From: Shewanella sp. MTB7 | GTDB taxonomy: Bacteria; Pseudomonadota; Gammaproteobacteria; Enterobacterales; Shewanellaceae | Length of the DNA stretch: 64,000 nucleotides | Direction of reading: 5' to 3' | NCBI RefSeq assembly: GCF_027571385.1 | Contig: NZ_CP085636.1 | Location: forward strand, 1,178,001-1,242,000 | Shown: positions 1 through 8,993 of the stretch, piece by piece | Position numbering within the stretch: the stretch's first letter is position 1 | Layout of the letters: the number at the start of each line of letters is the position of its first letter | Notes under the pieces: generated by a model | The model's input: the letters and a program-made list of their open reading frames with translations, nothing else | Database searches by the model: none | Told to the model about the DNA's origin: nothing | Program-made: the position numbers and the translations under genes

Positions 1-951
1 TCCGATGTGGTGGATGTGTTACTGCATAGTACATTAGATGTTGGTGAGGTTTCAGCGATTGCCGAGCGGATCATTATCGAACTTAGGTTCCCGAGAGTAT
101 TGTTGGCTTTTATTGCTGGAGCGGGTCTGTCTATTGCCGGCAGCGTGTTGCAAACCGTCACCCGAAATCCTTTGGCTGATCCTTATCTGTTTGGGATCTC
201 ATCTGGGGCTTCGTTTGGCGCCGTGATGGTACTGACCTTGTTTGGTGGCTCAGGGCTTCTCTCTGGTTTAAGCCTGTTTGCAGGTACTGAGCAGTTTGAA
301 ACACTTGAGTGGTTGAGTCTGCCACTGGGCGCCTTTATTGGGGCTGGGTTATCAGTCCTTATGGTGTTGAGCTTATGCGGTCGAACCATGAGCAGTCAGA
401 TTGAGCGCATGCTGCTATCTGGCGTGGCTATCTCATTCATGTTTGGCGCATTAACCAGTTTGATGCTCTATTTTTCGAGTCCACAAGCCGCCGCTTCTGT
501 GCTGTTTTGGAGTCTAGGCAGTTTTGCTAAAGCCAGTTGGCAAGGCTTGATTTTACCTGCCATCGTGGTCAGTGGTGCAACTGTCATCATACTGTTATTT
601 AAGCGTCAGATAATGGCCATGCGAGCCGGAGATGAAACGGCGCATACCTTAGGGGTAAATGTTGGGCGTCTGCGTTTGCAGATGTTACTGCTTTGCTCGT
701 TAATCACCGCCATCTTGGTGGCTAACTGTGGCGGGATAGGCTTCGTTGGTTTAATGATCCCCCATATCGTCAGGATGTTGTTTCCGGGGTCTTTTTCGTT
801 ACTGACCACGGCGCTATTTGGTGGATTATTTATGGTCTGGATCGATGTGCTGGCTCGCAGTCTTTTGAGTCATCAGGAGTTGCCGGTTGGGATAATTACA
901 GCCGTTATAGGTAGCATCTTTTTCTTAGCCATTTTAGGACGAAAAAAATAG
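1..951 (+). CDS. btuC: FecCD/BtuC-family ABC transporter permease, 5' end outside the window
   Basis: Inner-membrane permease of an iron-siderophore/haem/cobalamin ABC importer. The frame is open to the left edge, so the true start lies upstream and the GTG at 7 need not be it. The visible 316 residues are almost wholly hydrophobic and carry the family motif NPLADPYLFGISSGASFG near the N-terminus and the conserved GFVGLMIPHIVR stretch before the last membrane segments. Family members are about 330 residues, so little is missing. The cobalamin role is inferred from the adjacent cobT-cobS-cobU-cobQ genes and the BtuF-like protein at 7026. The partner ATPase is not in the window and presumably lies upstream. 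A siderophore permease cannot be excluded from sequence alone. Confidence 0.85.
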   Translation, partial: SDVVDVLLHSTLDVGEVSAIAERIIIELRFPRVLLAFIAGAGLSIAGSVLQTVTRNPLADPYLFGISSGASFGAVMVLTLFGGSGLLSGLSLFAGTEQFETLEWLSLPLGAFIGAGLSVLMVLSLCGRTMSSQIERMLLSGVAISFMFGALTSLMLYFSSPQAAASVLFWSLGSFAKASWQGLILPAIVVSGATVIILLFKRQIMAMRAGDETAHTLGVNVGRLRLQMLLLCSLITAILVANCGGIGFVGLMIPHIVRMLFPGSFSLLTTALFGGLFMVWIDVLARSLLSHQELPVGIITAVIGSIFFLAILGRKK

Positions 952-1097
952 AACTCTGGCAATAATTTGTCACGATTTTTAAGGTAAATATAGGGGAGAA
1001 GGCTTGCGACCTCAGCACTTTCATGCTTTCTTGGTTCAGTCTATGGCTACAACTTATGACTTACTGGTTGTAAGCTAGGTACAAATGAAATTAACAG

Positions 1098-1365
1098 TAT
1101 ACCCAAGCTACCTCAAGATGCTCGTTTCAGAGACCCCGTAGGATAGCTGAACAAGGCAGTGATTGAGAATAATGGTCATTCCCTTGTCGATATCACTAAC
1201 GCAGTGCAGGGATTCTACGGGAACTCCCGAAGGGCATGGCGAGAAGCAACATTTTTCTGTGTTATGAAATATTGAATTAGAATAACTAGTCCTACTATTT
1301 TCATGCCTTGAACTCTGTCACTTCTCGACATGCTGAGTCCTGCATCTTGAAGTGGTTTGGGTATA
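1098..1365. mobile_element. MITE-like element with 24-bp terminal inverted repeats
   Basis: The left end 1098-1121 (TATACCCAAGCTACCTCAAG...) and the reverse complement of the right end 1342-1365 (TATACCCAAACCACTTCAAG...) match at 21 of 24 positions. The 268-bp body holds a further inverted repeat (CCCGTAG near 1136, CTACGGG near 1213) and no coding frame of its own. Ends, size and lack of a transposase fit a miniature inverted-repeat element. It fills most of the gap between the permease and cobT and ends 32 bp before the cobT start, so it may separate cobT from an upstream promoter or supply one. No clear target duplication was seen. Confidence 0.7.
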
Positions 1366-1397
1366 GAACTAAAACCATTCAATTTAAGGTATTAACT

Positions 1398-2438
1398 ATG
1401 TTCGCTGTTGGGTTTGATATTGCGCAAGTCAGTCGTGAGTTTGACGATGAGATCCAGAATAAAATAGATAATAAAACTAAACCGTTGGGCGCACTTGGTG
1501 AACTTGAAAATTTAGCTAAACAGATAGCTCGTGTATTAGGAAAAGATAAGCCTCAAATAGTAAACCCTAAGTTGCTGATTTTTGCTGCTGATCATGGTAT
1601 TGCTGCTTTTGGGGTATCAATAGCACCGAGTGAAGTCACCGCTCAGATGGTGATGAACTTTATTAATGGCGGCGCTGCCATCAATGTGTTTTGTCGTCAG
1701 GTAGGCTTTGAACTTGAAGTGATTGATTGTGGGATTTTGCAGCCACTCGAAGGCGTCGAGGGTATTATCAAGCAGCGATTAGGTGCAGGTACTGCGGCTA
1801 TTCATCTGCAAGCTGCAATGAGCTTAGAAGAGGTGAAGCAAGGTTTTGAGATGGTTAGAGCGCGTGTTGAACATCACCATCAGCAAGGTTGTAACCTGAT
1901 TGCATTGGGAGAGATGGGCATAGGCAATACCTCCTCAGCTGCTGCCATCATGGCCACCATCATGGAGATGGAGAGTATCGATTGTGTCGGACGGGGTACG
2001 GGAGTCGACACGGAGACGTTACAGCGTAAACAGATGTTGGTGGAACAAGCGCTGCGTCGTCATGAGCCTGAATTGACCGACCCTTATAACATTTTGGCTT
2101 GCCTTGGTGGCTTTGAAATTGTGCAGATGACGGGGGCCATGTTAGCCGCCGCTGAAAGAAAGATGTTAGTGGTCATCGACGGCTTTATTGCGACAGCTGC
2201 AGCCCTTGTTGCGGTTAAGATAAATCCCAATGTGCGCGACTATATGATTTTTGGCCATCAATCCGATGAACGTGGGCACTGTCTGATGATGGAGCACCTG
2301 CATGCTCGTCCACTGCTAAAGCTCGATATGAGACTCGGTGAAGGTACTGGAGCTGCACTCTCGCTGCCGCTGATCCAAGCCGCCGCGGCATTTTATAATG
2401 AGATGGCCAGCTTTAATGATGCGGGAATAGAGATTTAA
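1398..2438 (+). CDS. cobT: nicotinate-nucleotide--dimethylbenzimidazole phosphoribosyltransferase
   Basis: Makes alpha-ribazole 5'-phosphate from dimethylbenzimidazole and nicotinate mononucleotide, the first step of cobalamin lower-loop assembly in the cytoplasm. The ATG at 1398 is chosen because AAGGT lies just upstream and the product is then 346 residues, the usual CobT length. A longer frame from a TTG at 1308 would run out of the neighbouring MITE-like element. Family landmarks include [15 protein letters not shown], the glycine-rich [27 protein letters not shown] and the C-terminal LGEGTGAAL, whose Glu (about residue 315) corresponds to the catalytic base of Salmonella CobT. It is followed after a 365-bp repeat-rich gap by cobS. 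Confidence 0.96.
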   Translation: MFAVGFDIAQVSREFDDEIQNKIDNKTKPLGALGELENLAKQIARVLGKDKPQIVNPKLLIFAADHGIAAFGVSIAPSEVTAQMVMNFINGGAAINVFCRQVGFELEVIDCGILQPLEGVEGIIKQRLGAGTAAIHLQAAMSLEEVKQGFEMVRARVEHHHQQGCNLIALGEMGIGNTSSAAAIMATIMEMESIDCVGRGTGVDTETLQRKQMLVEQALRRHEPELTDPYNILACLGGFEIVQMTGAMLAAAERKMLVVIDGFIATAAALVAVKINPNVRDYMIFGHQSDERGHCLMMEHLHARPLLKLDMRLGEGTGAALSLPLIQAAAAFYNEMASFNDAGIEI

Positions 2439-2803
2439 CAGCCGCAACAAGCTAAGACGAACGGCCTGCGGCCTAGCGAACGTGACAGCGTCACTACAGA
2501 ACGCTTCGCTTACGGTCAAAGCCAAGACGGTTCAAACTAAGACAGTAAAAGCTGAGCTGGAACAGCCTATTTGTTCTTCTGTAGGTTGGGCTTTAGCCCA
2601 TCAACCTAGGTTTTACATAAAGGATTTGTCGGCATAAATACCGACCTACAGGGAAAGACGATACAGGCTAGGACGAAAGAGTTGAAAAAGATTGGAAGGC
2701 TAAAGCTTTTTCGACAGGTTGAAGAGCGTTCGTCTTTACTTTATCCGGCTTTTATCGGCTCTCCCCGTCTTAGCCTTATTCGATTTTTTTTAAGGATTTT
2801 TAC
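2439..2803. repeat. repeat-rich intergenic gap between cobT and cobS with REP-like hairpins
   Basis: No coding frame is supported here. 2580-2650 is a composite palindrome: TGTAGGT at 2580 and ACCTACA at 2644 are complementary outer arms, with inner hairpins GGGCTTTAGCCC (2588-2599) and GTCGGC...GCCGAC-like arms (about 2628-2645). 2460-2520 contains short hairpins such as GGCCTGCGGCC and GTGACAGCGTCAC. These resemble bacterial interspersed repeats. No B12-box-like riboswitch core was recognised. Confidence 0.6.
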
Positions 2804-3577
2804 ATGCAGCTTTGGCAAAAGCAGCTCAATCTGTTTTTAATCGCAATGGGGTTCTTTACTCGTATCCCCATGCCGACTTGGGTCAAGGTTGACGCAGATA
2901 ACCTCAACCAAGCGAATCGTTATTTTGGTTTGATTGGACTCTTAGTTGGGGGGATAAGTGCACTGGTTTTTTGGACTTGTCATCAGTTTCTGCCGGCCTC
3001 GGTCAGTATTATTTTTGCCATGATCACCAGCATTCTAGTGACAGGAGGCTTTCATGAAGATGGCCTAGCCGATACGGCTGATGGGTTAGGTGGTGGCTGG
3101 AGCGTAGCCGATAAACTTAAGATCATGAAAGATTCAACCATTGGCACCTATGGGGCGTTAGCCCTAGTGACATCTCTACTGCTTAAGTTTGTCTTACTGA
3201 GTGAGTTGGCGCTTTATAATCCTGACATGGTCGTGATAGCGCTCATCGTCGGTCATTGTCTTAGTCGAGTGCTCGCAGCGAGTATTATCTTCTCGCAAAC
3301 CTATGTTCGCGATGATGACACCAGCAAGAGTAAACCTTTGGCTCAGAATCAAACGTTGAATGAGTTGTTGATCTCGCTGGTAACCGGTGTCGCAGTGCTT
3401 TGGTTTAGTGGTTTGAGTACAGCGCTTCCTATTGCTGTGGGACTTGTGCTGCTACGTTGGTTGATTATCCATTTCTTCCACCGTCAGATTGGCGGGTATA
3501 CAGGGGATACACTGGGGGCTTCCCAGCAGGTCTCAGAGTTAAGCTGTTATCTTATTTTATTAGGTTGTTTACTTTGA
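2804..3577 (+). CDS. cobS: adenosylcobinamide-GDP ribazoletransferase (cobalamin synthase)
   Basis: Integral inner-membrane enzyme that joins adenosylcobinamide-GDP and alpha-ribazole (phosphate), the last step of the nucleotide-loop pathway. The 257-residue product starts at an ATG preceded by TAAGGA and has the usual CobS length. The signature GGFHEDGLADTADGLGGG (about residues 81-98), whose acidic residues bind Mg2+, is intact, followed by MKDSTIGTYGA. Several hydrophobic helices follow. Its TGA stop overlaps the TTG start of cobU (TTGA), so the two are probably translationally coupled. Confidence 0.95.
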   Translation: MQLWQKQLNLFLIAMGFFTRIPMPTWVKVDADNLNQANRYFGLIGLLVGGISALVFWTCHQFLPASVSIIFAMITSILVTGGFHEDGLADTADGLGGGWSVADKLKIMKDSTIGTYGALALVTSLLLKFVLLSELALYNPDMVVIALIVGHCLSRVLAASIIFSQTYVRDDDTSKSKPLAQNQTLNELLISLVTGVAVLWFSGLSTALPIAVGLVLLRWLIIHFFHRQIGGYTGDTLGASQQVSELSCYLILLGCLL

Positions 3578-4116
3578 TCCATTTGATATTAGGGGGGGCG
3601 AGAAGCGGTAAGACCCGTTTTGCGACCCAAGCTGCCCTCGAGCTGTCAGCTCAAGGTTATGAATGTGTTTATCTGGCGACAGCCCAAGCACTTGATGATG
3701 AGATGGGTGACAGGATCGCTAGGCATCAAGTTGATAGAGCGCAAGACTCCATCCAATGGCTGACCTTTGAGACCCCGTTTACCTTAGTCGATACACTCAG
3801 AGATATTGCCAGAGATGATAGGGTGATAGTGATCGATTGTTTAACACTGTGGTTGACCAATCATCTGCTACTTGAACCCCAAAGTGAGGCTGATGAGCGT
3901 TGGAAAGCCGCGAAACATAGCTTATTGCAAGCACTGCCGACCTTGCCTGGGGAGATCTATCTAGTGAGTAACGAGGTGGGCTGTGGCATCGTGCCTCTGG
4001 GTGAGCTGAGCCGTCGTTTTGTCGATGAGGCGGGTTGGCTTCATCAGGATATCGCTGGTGTTGCCGATGCTGTTGTCTTGGTTACGGCGGGGATCCCCAT
4101 GAGGATTAAAGGCTAA
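3574..4116 (+). CDS. cobU: adenosylcobinamide kinase / adenosylcobinamide-phosphate guanylyltransferase
   Basis: Bifunctional cytoplasmic enzyme that phosphorylates adenosylcobinamide and then transfers GMP to give the CobS substrate. The TTG at 3574 overlaps the cobS stop and has AGGT about eight bases upstream. It gives [14 protein letters not shown] at the N-terminus and a 180-residue protein, matching the family, whereas the longer open frame extends into cobS without homology. The P-loop GGARSGKT is at residues 7-14, the IARHQ segment carries the likely guanylylated His, and [11 protein letters not shown] and [11 protein letters not shown] are typical CobU motifs. Confidence 0.94.
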   Translation: MIHLILGGARSGKTRFATQAALELSAQGYECVYLATAQALDDEMGDRIARHQVDRAQDSIQWLTFETPFTLVDTLRDIARDDRVIVIDCLTLWLTNHLLLEPQSEADERWKAAKHSLLQALPTLPGEIYLVSNEVGCGIVPLGELSRRFVDEAGWLHQDIAGVADAVVLVTAGIPMRIKG

Positions 4117-4121
4117 GAAGA

Positions 4122-5723
4122 GTGCAAAACGAGACAAGAATGAAACAGAACAATCAGTCTAACCTAAAGGGACAAGTTAACAAGCCTGCTCAAGTGCTTA
4201 TGGTGCAAGGCACCACATCCGATGCAGGTAAGAGCACCTTAGTGGCGGGCCTATGTCGGCTGTTTGCTCGTCGTGGCGTCAAGGTTGCTCCCTTTAAACC
4301 GCAGAATATGGCGCTCAACTCCGCCGTGACCGCAGACGGTGGTGAGATTGGTCGGGCGCAAGCGCTGCAGGCGGTTGCTTGTGGCTTGCCTCTACACACA
4401 GATTTTAACCCTATCTTGCTTAAACCCAGTTCAGATACTGGCGCGCAAGTGATTGTGCAGGGTAAAGCATTAGATCAAATGGAAGCTAAGACCTTTTTTG
4501 GTCTGTATGGCGAGCGGGTTAAAGATAAACAGGGCTATAGAGTCAAGGCTATGTCGGCGGTGCTCGACTCCTTTAACCGTTTATCGGCTCAATATGAAAC
4601 CCTCTTTGTGGAAGGCGCGGGCAGCCCAGCAGAGATAAATCTACGTGAAGGTGATATTGCCAATATGGGTTTTGCTGAAACGGTGGATTGTCCTGTGATT
4701 ATCATAGCTGATATCGATAAAGGCGGCGTTTTTGCCCATCTAGTCGGCACGTTAGCTTTGCTTTCTGAATCTGAGCAAGCGAGAGTGAAAGGTTTTGTGA
4801 TCAACCGCTTTCGTGGTGATATCGCATTGTTGCAATCGGGCTTAGATTGGCTTGAAGCCTACACAAATAAGCCAGTGCTTGGGGTGTTACCCTACCTGCA
4901 CGATCTGCATCTTGATGCCGAAGACGCCTTGATCGCTTCTCCTATTAAGGCGCAAGCCAGCAAGCTTAACGTGTTGGTGTTGGTTTTTCCACGCATCAGT
5001 AACCATACGGATTTCGATCCGTTGCGATTACATCCTCAGATAGAGTTTAACTATGTCTCGATGCAGACCTTATCGCAATCGAACAACGCTGAGCTTCCAC
5101 AAGCGGATCTTATTATCCTCCCCGGCAGTAAAAACGTACGTGCTGATTTGGCATTTATGCGAGAGCAAGGCTGGGATATTGGCTTAGCTAGGCATCTTAG
5201 ATATGGTGGTAAGGTGGTAGGGGTTTGTGGCGGTTTTCAGATGTTGGGTTTACTTATCGACGATCCCTACGGCGTAGAAGGTCAAGCGGGTGATAGCGAG
5301 GGGTTAGGCTATTTGCCATTAATGACTGAATTTAAGCCTGACAAGGTATTAAGACAGGTTAGTGGTCAACTCTCTCTACTCGGTGAGCTAGCAGAGGTCA
5401 AAGGGTATGAGATTCATTGTGGGGAGTCACGCATCCTAAATGCGCAGTTAAATAGTCAAAATCAACCCATGAGACTGATGGCTGAAGATGAAGCGTTCAG
5501 CGACGGCATGCTCTCAGATGATGGTCAGATATTTGGTACTTATCTGCACGGGTTATTTGACGCTCCTCAGGCTTGCACGCTTATCCTCAAATGGGCAGGA
5601 TTGAACCATGCTGAAGTGGTGGATATCGATGCCATCCGAGAGGAGCAACTAAACCGATTTGCCGATCAATTAGCGCAAGATTTAGATATAGAGAAGATTG
5701 AAGAAATTTTAAGAGGATCTTAG
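4122..5723 (+). CDS. cobQ: cobyric acid synthase (adenosylcobyrate synthase, glutamine-hydrolysing)
   Basis: ATP-dependent amidotransferase that amidates the corrin side chains to adenosylcobyric acid. The N-terminal dethiobiotin-synthetase-like domain has the P-loop [17 protein letters not shown] and [10 protein letters not shown]. The C-terminal class-I glutamine amidotransferase-like domain has [11 protein letters not shown], the nucleophile motif [10 protein letters not shown] and the His in GTYLHGLFD. The start is uncertain: GTG at 4122 (533 residues) or the in-frame ATG at 4140 (527 residues). AAGAAG at 4115-4120 is very close to the first and distant from the second. The gene begins 5 bp after cobU. 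Corrin-ring genes are not visible, so whether this serves de novo synthesis or salvage is unknown. Confidence 0.94.
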   Translation: MQNETRMKQNNQSNLKGQVNKPAQVLMVQGTTSDAGKSTLVAGLCRLFARRGVKVAPFKPQNMALNSAVTADGGEIGRAQALQAVACGLPLHTDFNPILLKPSSDTGAQVIVQGKALDQMEAKTFFGLYGERVKDKQGYRVKAMSAVLDSFNRLSAQYETLFVEGAGSPAEINLREGDIANMGFAETVDCPVIIIADIDKGGVFAHLVGTLALLSESEQARVKGFVINRFRGDIALLQSGLDWLEAYTNKPVLGVLPYLHDLHLDAEDALIASPIKAQASKLNVLVLVFPRISNHTDFDPLRLHPQIEFNYVSMQTLSQSNNAELPQADLIILPGSKNVRADLAFMREQGWDIGLARHLRYGGKVVGVCGGFQMLGLLIDDPYGVEGQAGDSEGLGYLPLMTEFKPDKVLRQVSGQLSLLGELAEVKGYEIHCGESRILNAQLNSQNQPMRLMAEDEAFSDGMLSDDGQIFGTYLHGLFDAPQACTLILKWAGLNHAEVVDIDAIREEQLNRFADQLAQDLDIEKIEEILRGS

Positions 5724-5724
5724 T

Positions 5725-5870
5725 CTCGAGTCTCGAGTTACGGGCTGCGAGTTACGGGTTGCGAATTGTAAATAGAACTGAAGATTTTCTATTGTGGCCG
5801 TCATCCTGGGTTTATCTCAGGATCCAGCTTTGACTCGCTACTTTCTTCGCTTTGATTTAACTCGACACTA
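5725..5870. repeat. dispersed CGAGTTACGAG-type repeat, copy 1
   Basis: Directly after the cobQ stop, repeated units of CTCGAGTT, ACGGGCTGCGAGTTACGGG and, on the far side, CTCGCTACTTTCTTCGCT and AACTCGACA form a diverged inverted repeat. The same two-arm pattern recurs at 7875-7972, 8406-8486 and 53984-54085, each just downstream of a stop codon. No coding function is apparent. Confidence 0.55.
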
Positions 5871-5892
5871 TTAATTAATTTACGGAAATACC

Positions 5893-6543
5893 ATGGCTGA
5901 TAATAATGACAACTTGGGTGCTAAGGATAAAGCAGAGATGACACTGGAAGCGCGCAAGGCTGAGCGTCATAAAGAGAGGCAGCAGAGAGTCAAAGAGACG
6001 GTCGATGCAAAAATTGCTGCCGCCCAAGAGGAGAAAGGAATTCTGCTGGTGTTGACTGGTAATGGCAAAGGCAAGTCAACCTCAGGTTTCGGCACCATAG
6101 CCCGCGCCGTTGGTCATGGTCAAAAGACTGCAGTAGTGCAATTTATTAAAGGGAATTGGGATTGTGGTGAGCGTACCTTGCTTGAGGGCGCAGGCGTAGA
6201 TTTTCATGTGATGGGCACAGGTTTTACTTGGGAAACCCAAGACAGAGACAAAGATACTCAAGCTGCGGAAAGTGCCTGGCAAGTGGCTGAAACTTTACTC
6301 AAAGATGAGAGCATAGATTGTGTCATGCTCGACGAATTGACCTACATGGTGAGTTACCACTACCTAGATGTTGAACGAGTCATAGCAGCACTTAAGAATA
6401 GGCCGAAAATGCAGCATGTCATAGTGACGGGAAGAGCGTGTCACAGGGCAATTATAGATCTCGCGGATACGGTGAGTGAAGTGCAGTCGATCAAGCATGC
6501 CTTCGATGCAGGCATAAAAGCCCAACCCGGCTTCGACTACTGA
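5893..6543 (+). CDS. btuR: corrinoid adenosyltransferase (CobA/CobO/BtuR family)
   Basis: Transfers the adenosyl group of ATP to cob(I)alamin or corrinoid precursors. The P-loop TGNGKGKST lies at about residues 55-63, followed by GFGTIARAVGHG, VQFIKGNWDCGE, MLDELTYMVSY and VIVTGRACH, all characteristic of the CobO/BtuR type. At 216 residues it is slightly longer than Salmonella CobA because of a charged N-terminal helix (about residues 10-48) rich in Lys, Glu and Arg. ATG start at 5893; the upstream ACGGAAAT gives a modest ribosome site. It is separated from cobQ by a repeat, so it may or may not be cotranscribed with it. Confidence 0.95.
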   Translation: MADNNDNLGAKDKAEMTLEARKAERHKERQQRVKETVDAKIAAAQEEKGILLVLTGNGKGKSTSGFGTIARAVGHGQKTAVVQFIKGNWDCGERTLLEGAGVDFHVMGTGFTWETQDRDKDTQAAESAWQVAETLLKDESIDCVMLDELTYMVSYHYLDVERVIAALKNRPKMQHVIVTGRACHRAIIDLADTVSEVQSIKHAFDAGIKAQPGFDY

Positions 6544-7025
6544 AAAATGGCTATTGCAGAAGCGAATGACTGCGTTGCGTCCTCGCTCACAACTCGCCTA
6601 CCTAAAGGTATGTCGTCGTTGTTCGCTGCGGGGCGCCTTGGACTTCGCTTCTTCATGACGCCATTTGCTTTCTTCGTGCTCACCACCGTGGCGGTATTGT
6701 CTGACCGGCTTGCTGTGATAAAGAGTTCACCCCATCACATGAGCCTTCAGCGGCTTTTGGGTGAAAAGTGCATATGCTCATGGGCTGGCTCTTTATTTAA
6801 GGCTTGGGTCGACGGCTTAGCCCTCATCCCGATCAGCTTGAAATTACATTTTTTCTCGCTCATGACAGTGGCGTTATTGTCTGCAGAACCTAGAACCTAG
6901 AACCTGCTGCTTTTGGGCTTTTGATTGTATAGCAGGACGAAGTCCGCTCTAGCCGCGAAGCGTCCTAGCAGTGAGCTTGCGAACACTCTAGTAGAACAAG
7001 ATAGTTAAAATAAGAAGGGTTATTG
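6544..7025. repeat. repeat-derived intergenic region between btuR and btuF
   Basis: About 480 bp without a convincing gene. A 117-codon open frame (6547-6900) has no recognisable domain and is made of repeated material. GTGGCGGTATTGTCTG near 6688 and GTGGCGTTATTGTCTG near 6869 are an imperfect direct duplication with similar flanks. AGAACCTAGAACCTAGAACC lies at 6885-6904, and hairpin-like GGACGAAGTCCGCT follows at about 6943. AACCTAG units recur elsewhere in the window (15721-15736, 39870s, 56050s). Confidence 0.5.
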
Positions 7026-7859
7026 ATGCAACATAGTGTGAAAGGGCTGCTGGCCATTATTTGTTCTCTATCAGTCTGTGTGACGATGACGGCGGTTGCT
7101 GCGCCAGCAAAACGGGTTATTGCCTTATCGCCTCATGCGGTGGAGATGCTATATGCCATCGGGGCGGGTGAGACAATTTTGGCGACCACAGATCATGCTG
7201 ATTTTCCTGCTGCGGCGTTGGATATTCCCCGAATTGGTGGTTATCACGGCGTTCAAATAGAACGCATCATTGAGCTCAATCCCGACCTTGTATTGGTGTG
7301 GGGCAGCGGCAATAAAGCGGAAGATATAGAAAGGATCAAAGAGTTAGGTTTTAAGGTGTTTAACAGCGATCCGAAGAGCTTAGAGGCGGTAGCGTCTGAG
7401 CTAAGGGTATTGGGTGAGCTAACGGGCCATGAAGATAAGGCCAACAAGATTGCCGATAGATACCTTGCTGATCTGACTGAACTGCGTAAGCGTAATCTAG
7501 CTAAACCTGAAGTGAAGGTGTTCTATCAGCTTTGGTCTACGCCCTTGATGACAGTCTCTAAGAATAGTTGGATCCAACAGATCATCCAAGTCTGTCATGG
7601 GGATAATGTCTATTTCGACGCTGCCAGTGATTATCCCCAAGTGAGTTTGGAAGCAGTGCTTTTGAAGATGCCGGAGGTGATATTGCAGAGTCAAGATAAG
7701 GGTAATGTGTTAGGCATTGATTGGAGTGAGTGGCAGGAGATCCCCGCGGTAAAGAACCAACATATCTATCAGTTAGATGCCGATCTTTTACATAGAGCTG
7801 CGCCTAGGGCACTATTAGGGGTTAATGCGCTTTGCGAAGCACTGGATAAGGCTAGGTAA
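7026..7859 (+). CDS. btuF: periplasmic cobalamin-type ABC transporter substrate-binding protein
   Basis: Predicted periplasmic binding protein of the BtuF/FecB class that delivers cobalamin to BtuCD. The ATG at 7026 is preferred over the TTG at 7023 because AGAAGG lies at optimal spacing. It gives 277 residues with a signal peptide (about residues 1-25, cleaved near AVAAPA). After it come RVIALSPHAVEMLYAIGAG and IERIIELNPDLVLVWGSG, the two half-domains of the helical-backbone fold, and a C-terminal LLHRAAPRALLGVNALCEAL. Context with the BtuC-type permease at 1-951 and the cob genes supports cobalamin as the ligand. No TonB receptor BtuB is present in the window. Confidence 0.88.
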   Translation: MQHSVKGLLAIICSLSVCVTMTAVAAPAKRVIALSPHAVEMLYAIGAGETILATTDHADFPAAALDIPRIGGYHGVQIERIIELNPDLVLVWGSGNKAEDIERIKELGFKVFNSDPKSLEAVASELRVLGELTGHEDKANKIADRYLADLTELRKRNLAKPEVKVFYQLWSTPLMTVSKNSWIQQIIQVCHGDNVYFDAASDYPQVSLEAVLLKMPEVILQSQDKGNVLGIDWSEWQEIPAVKNQHIYQLDADLLHRAAPRALLGVNALCEALDKAR

Positions 7860-7874
7860 GCGTTAGCTGAGGAG

Positions 7875-7972
7875 CTAAGGGTTTCGAGTTACGAGCTAAA
7901 AGATAAGAGCTGGGATACAACTTTGACTCGCCACTCGCTACTTTCTTCGCTGTGTCTTTAGCTCGAAACTTG
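7875..7972. repeat. dispersed CGAGTTACGAG-type repeat, copy 2
   Basis: Begins about 15 bp after the btuF stop. Contains TTCGAGTTACGAGCT and, about 50 bp later, CTCGCTACTTTCTTCGCTG followed by TTTAGCTCGAAACTTG. It shares both arms with copies 1, 3 and 4. Confidence 0.55.
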
Positions 7973-8022
7973 CTATGTTCTTTAACTTGCAACTGTTTTT
8001 AACTAAAAGGATCTTTTACCCT

Positions 8023-8406
8023 ATGACCACGTTACTTATTTGTTTGTTTATCGCCATGTTACTGCCCTATCTTGCCAAAGGCCCAGTTGCGGTAGCAATG
8101 GCTAAAGCTGGTGGATACGATAATGCGCATCCTAGAGAGCAACAAGCAAAGTTAACGGGCTTCGGTGCCCGGGCTGTTGCTGGTCATCAAAATGCGTTTG
8201 AATCACTTATTCTTTTTGGACTCGCGGTAGTGACTGTGATTGCAACCGACAGTGTTAACGACACCGCTGTGACCTTTGCGATAGTGCATGTTATTGCTCG
8301 TATCGCTTATCAAGTTCTATATCTTATCGATAAAGGAACGCTACGCTCCCTGAGCTGGTTTGTGGCTATCATCTCCTCTTTTGTCATCTTCTGTCAGGCG
8401 TTTTAG
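8023..8406 (+). CDS. MAPEG-family inner-membrane protein
   Basis: 127-residue membrane protein resembling the bacterial MAPEG (membrane-associated eicosanoid/glutathione metabolism) family. The ATG at 8023 is chosen over an upstream in-frame ATG at 7975, which lies in repeat-derived sequence; AAAAGG is 12 bases upstream. Four hydrophobic helices are visible. The segment ARAVAGHQNAFESLILFG (about residues 45-62) matches the family pattern of Arg-x-x-x-x-His-x-Asn-x-x-Glu that contacts glutathione in eukaryotic members. The true activity of such small bacterial members is generally unknown. It is monocistronic in appearance and flanked by two copies of the same repeat. Confidence 0.8.
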   Translation: MTTLLICLFIAMLLPYLAKGPVAVAMAKAGGYDNAHPREQQAKLTGFGARAVAGHQNAFESLILFGLAVVTVIATDSVNDTAVTFAIVHVIARIAYQVLYLIDKGTLRSLSWFVAIISSFVIFCQAF

Positions 8407-8486
8407 GCTCGAGTTACGAGTTATAAGCGCCGAGTTTCGAGCTCGCTACTTTCTTTGCTCTGTCTTGAGCTCGCAACTCGTCGCTT
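8406..8486. repeat. dispersed CGAGTTACGAG-type repeat, copy 3
   Basis: Starts at the MAPEG stop codon. GCTCGAGTTACGAGTTA and TCGAGCTCGCTACTTTCTTT, TTGAGCTCGCAACTCG repeat the arms of the other copies. The first and last parts can pair (CGAGTTACGAG with CTCGCAACTCG, one mismatch), so a transcript could form a long hairpin. Confidence 0.55.
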
Positions 8487-8601
8487 CTATTTCCGTTAGA
8501 TTTTCCTAAAAAAGTTATTCTCATTGAATTAGCTTTAGCCTACATATTCGACATCCATTGGAGTGTGTATGAAGACGTTACTTAATACCATGGCTTTCAG
8601 G

Positions 8602-8949
8602 TTAACTATTTGCCGCACAAACGGCATCTAATTTACAGGTGATGGCCCAGACATTGTTATAACCCAATCTAACCAGTTGCTCAGCGGCCAAACAGGCTCT
8701 GACGCCCGATGCACAATGGGTGAAGATTGCCTGTTCTGCATCGGGATACTGTGTCATCATCTTCATCTCTACTATTCCCCGTGGAATGAGCAAGGCTCCC
8801 TTAACGGCTTGCTGGGCAGATTCTGCAGGCTCACGCACATCGATCAATACTCCCTGCATCTCAGTGCACTTTACCGCGGCATCTTTAGCATTGATGCAAT
8901 TGATTGAGCCTCGTGTTTCGGCGACTAGCTCTGCGATTGTTTTTAGCAT
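8602..8949 (-). CDS. single-domain rhodanese-like sulfurtransferase
   Basis: 115-residue single rhodanese domain, probably a cytoplasmic sulfurtransferase or persulfide carrier. LIDVREPAE (about residues 35-43) and the active-site loop with Cys79 in THCASGVRA are intact. The start ATG follows AAAGGGA. It is the last gene of a minus-strand group (adaptor, RND pump, DUF2892, rhodanese). Rhodanese plus DUF2892 together reproduce the two halves of YgaP-like proteins, suggesting they once worked as a pair at the membrane. Here the DUF2892 partner is broken (8994-9324). Confidence 0.88.
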   Translation of the reverse strand: MLKTIAELVAETRGSINCINAKDAAVKCTEMQGVLIDVREPAESAQQAVKGALLIPRGIVEMKMMTQYPDAEQAIFTHCASGVRACLAAEQLVRLGYNNVWAITCKLDAVCAANS

Positions 8950-8993
8950 CTGGTCATTCCCTTTAAGTTAAGCTATTGAATTTATATTTGAAT

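Noticed and set aside
1308..1397. N-terminal extension of cobT from a TTG at 1308
   Set aside because: It is read from the MITE-like element; the ATG at 1398 has a ribosome site and gives the normal family length.
952..1397. Cobalamin riboswitch before cobT
   Set aside because: No B12-box-like core was recognised; the space is mostly the MITE-like element.
6547..6900. 117-codon open frame after btuR
   Set aside because: Made of repeat-like sequence, no recognisable domain, poor ribosome site.
8569..8631. 20-codon frame with GGAG upstream, before the rhodanese 3' end
   Set aside because: Too short, overlaps the rhodanese gene on the other strand and matches nothing recognised.
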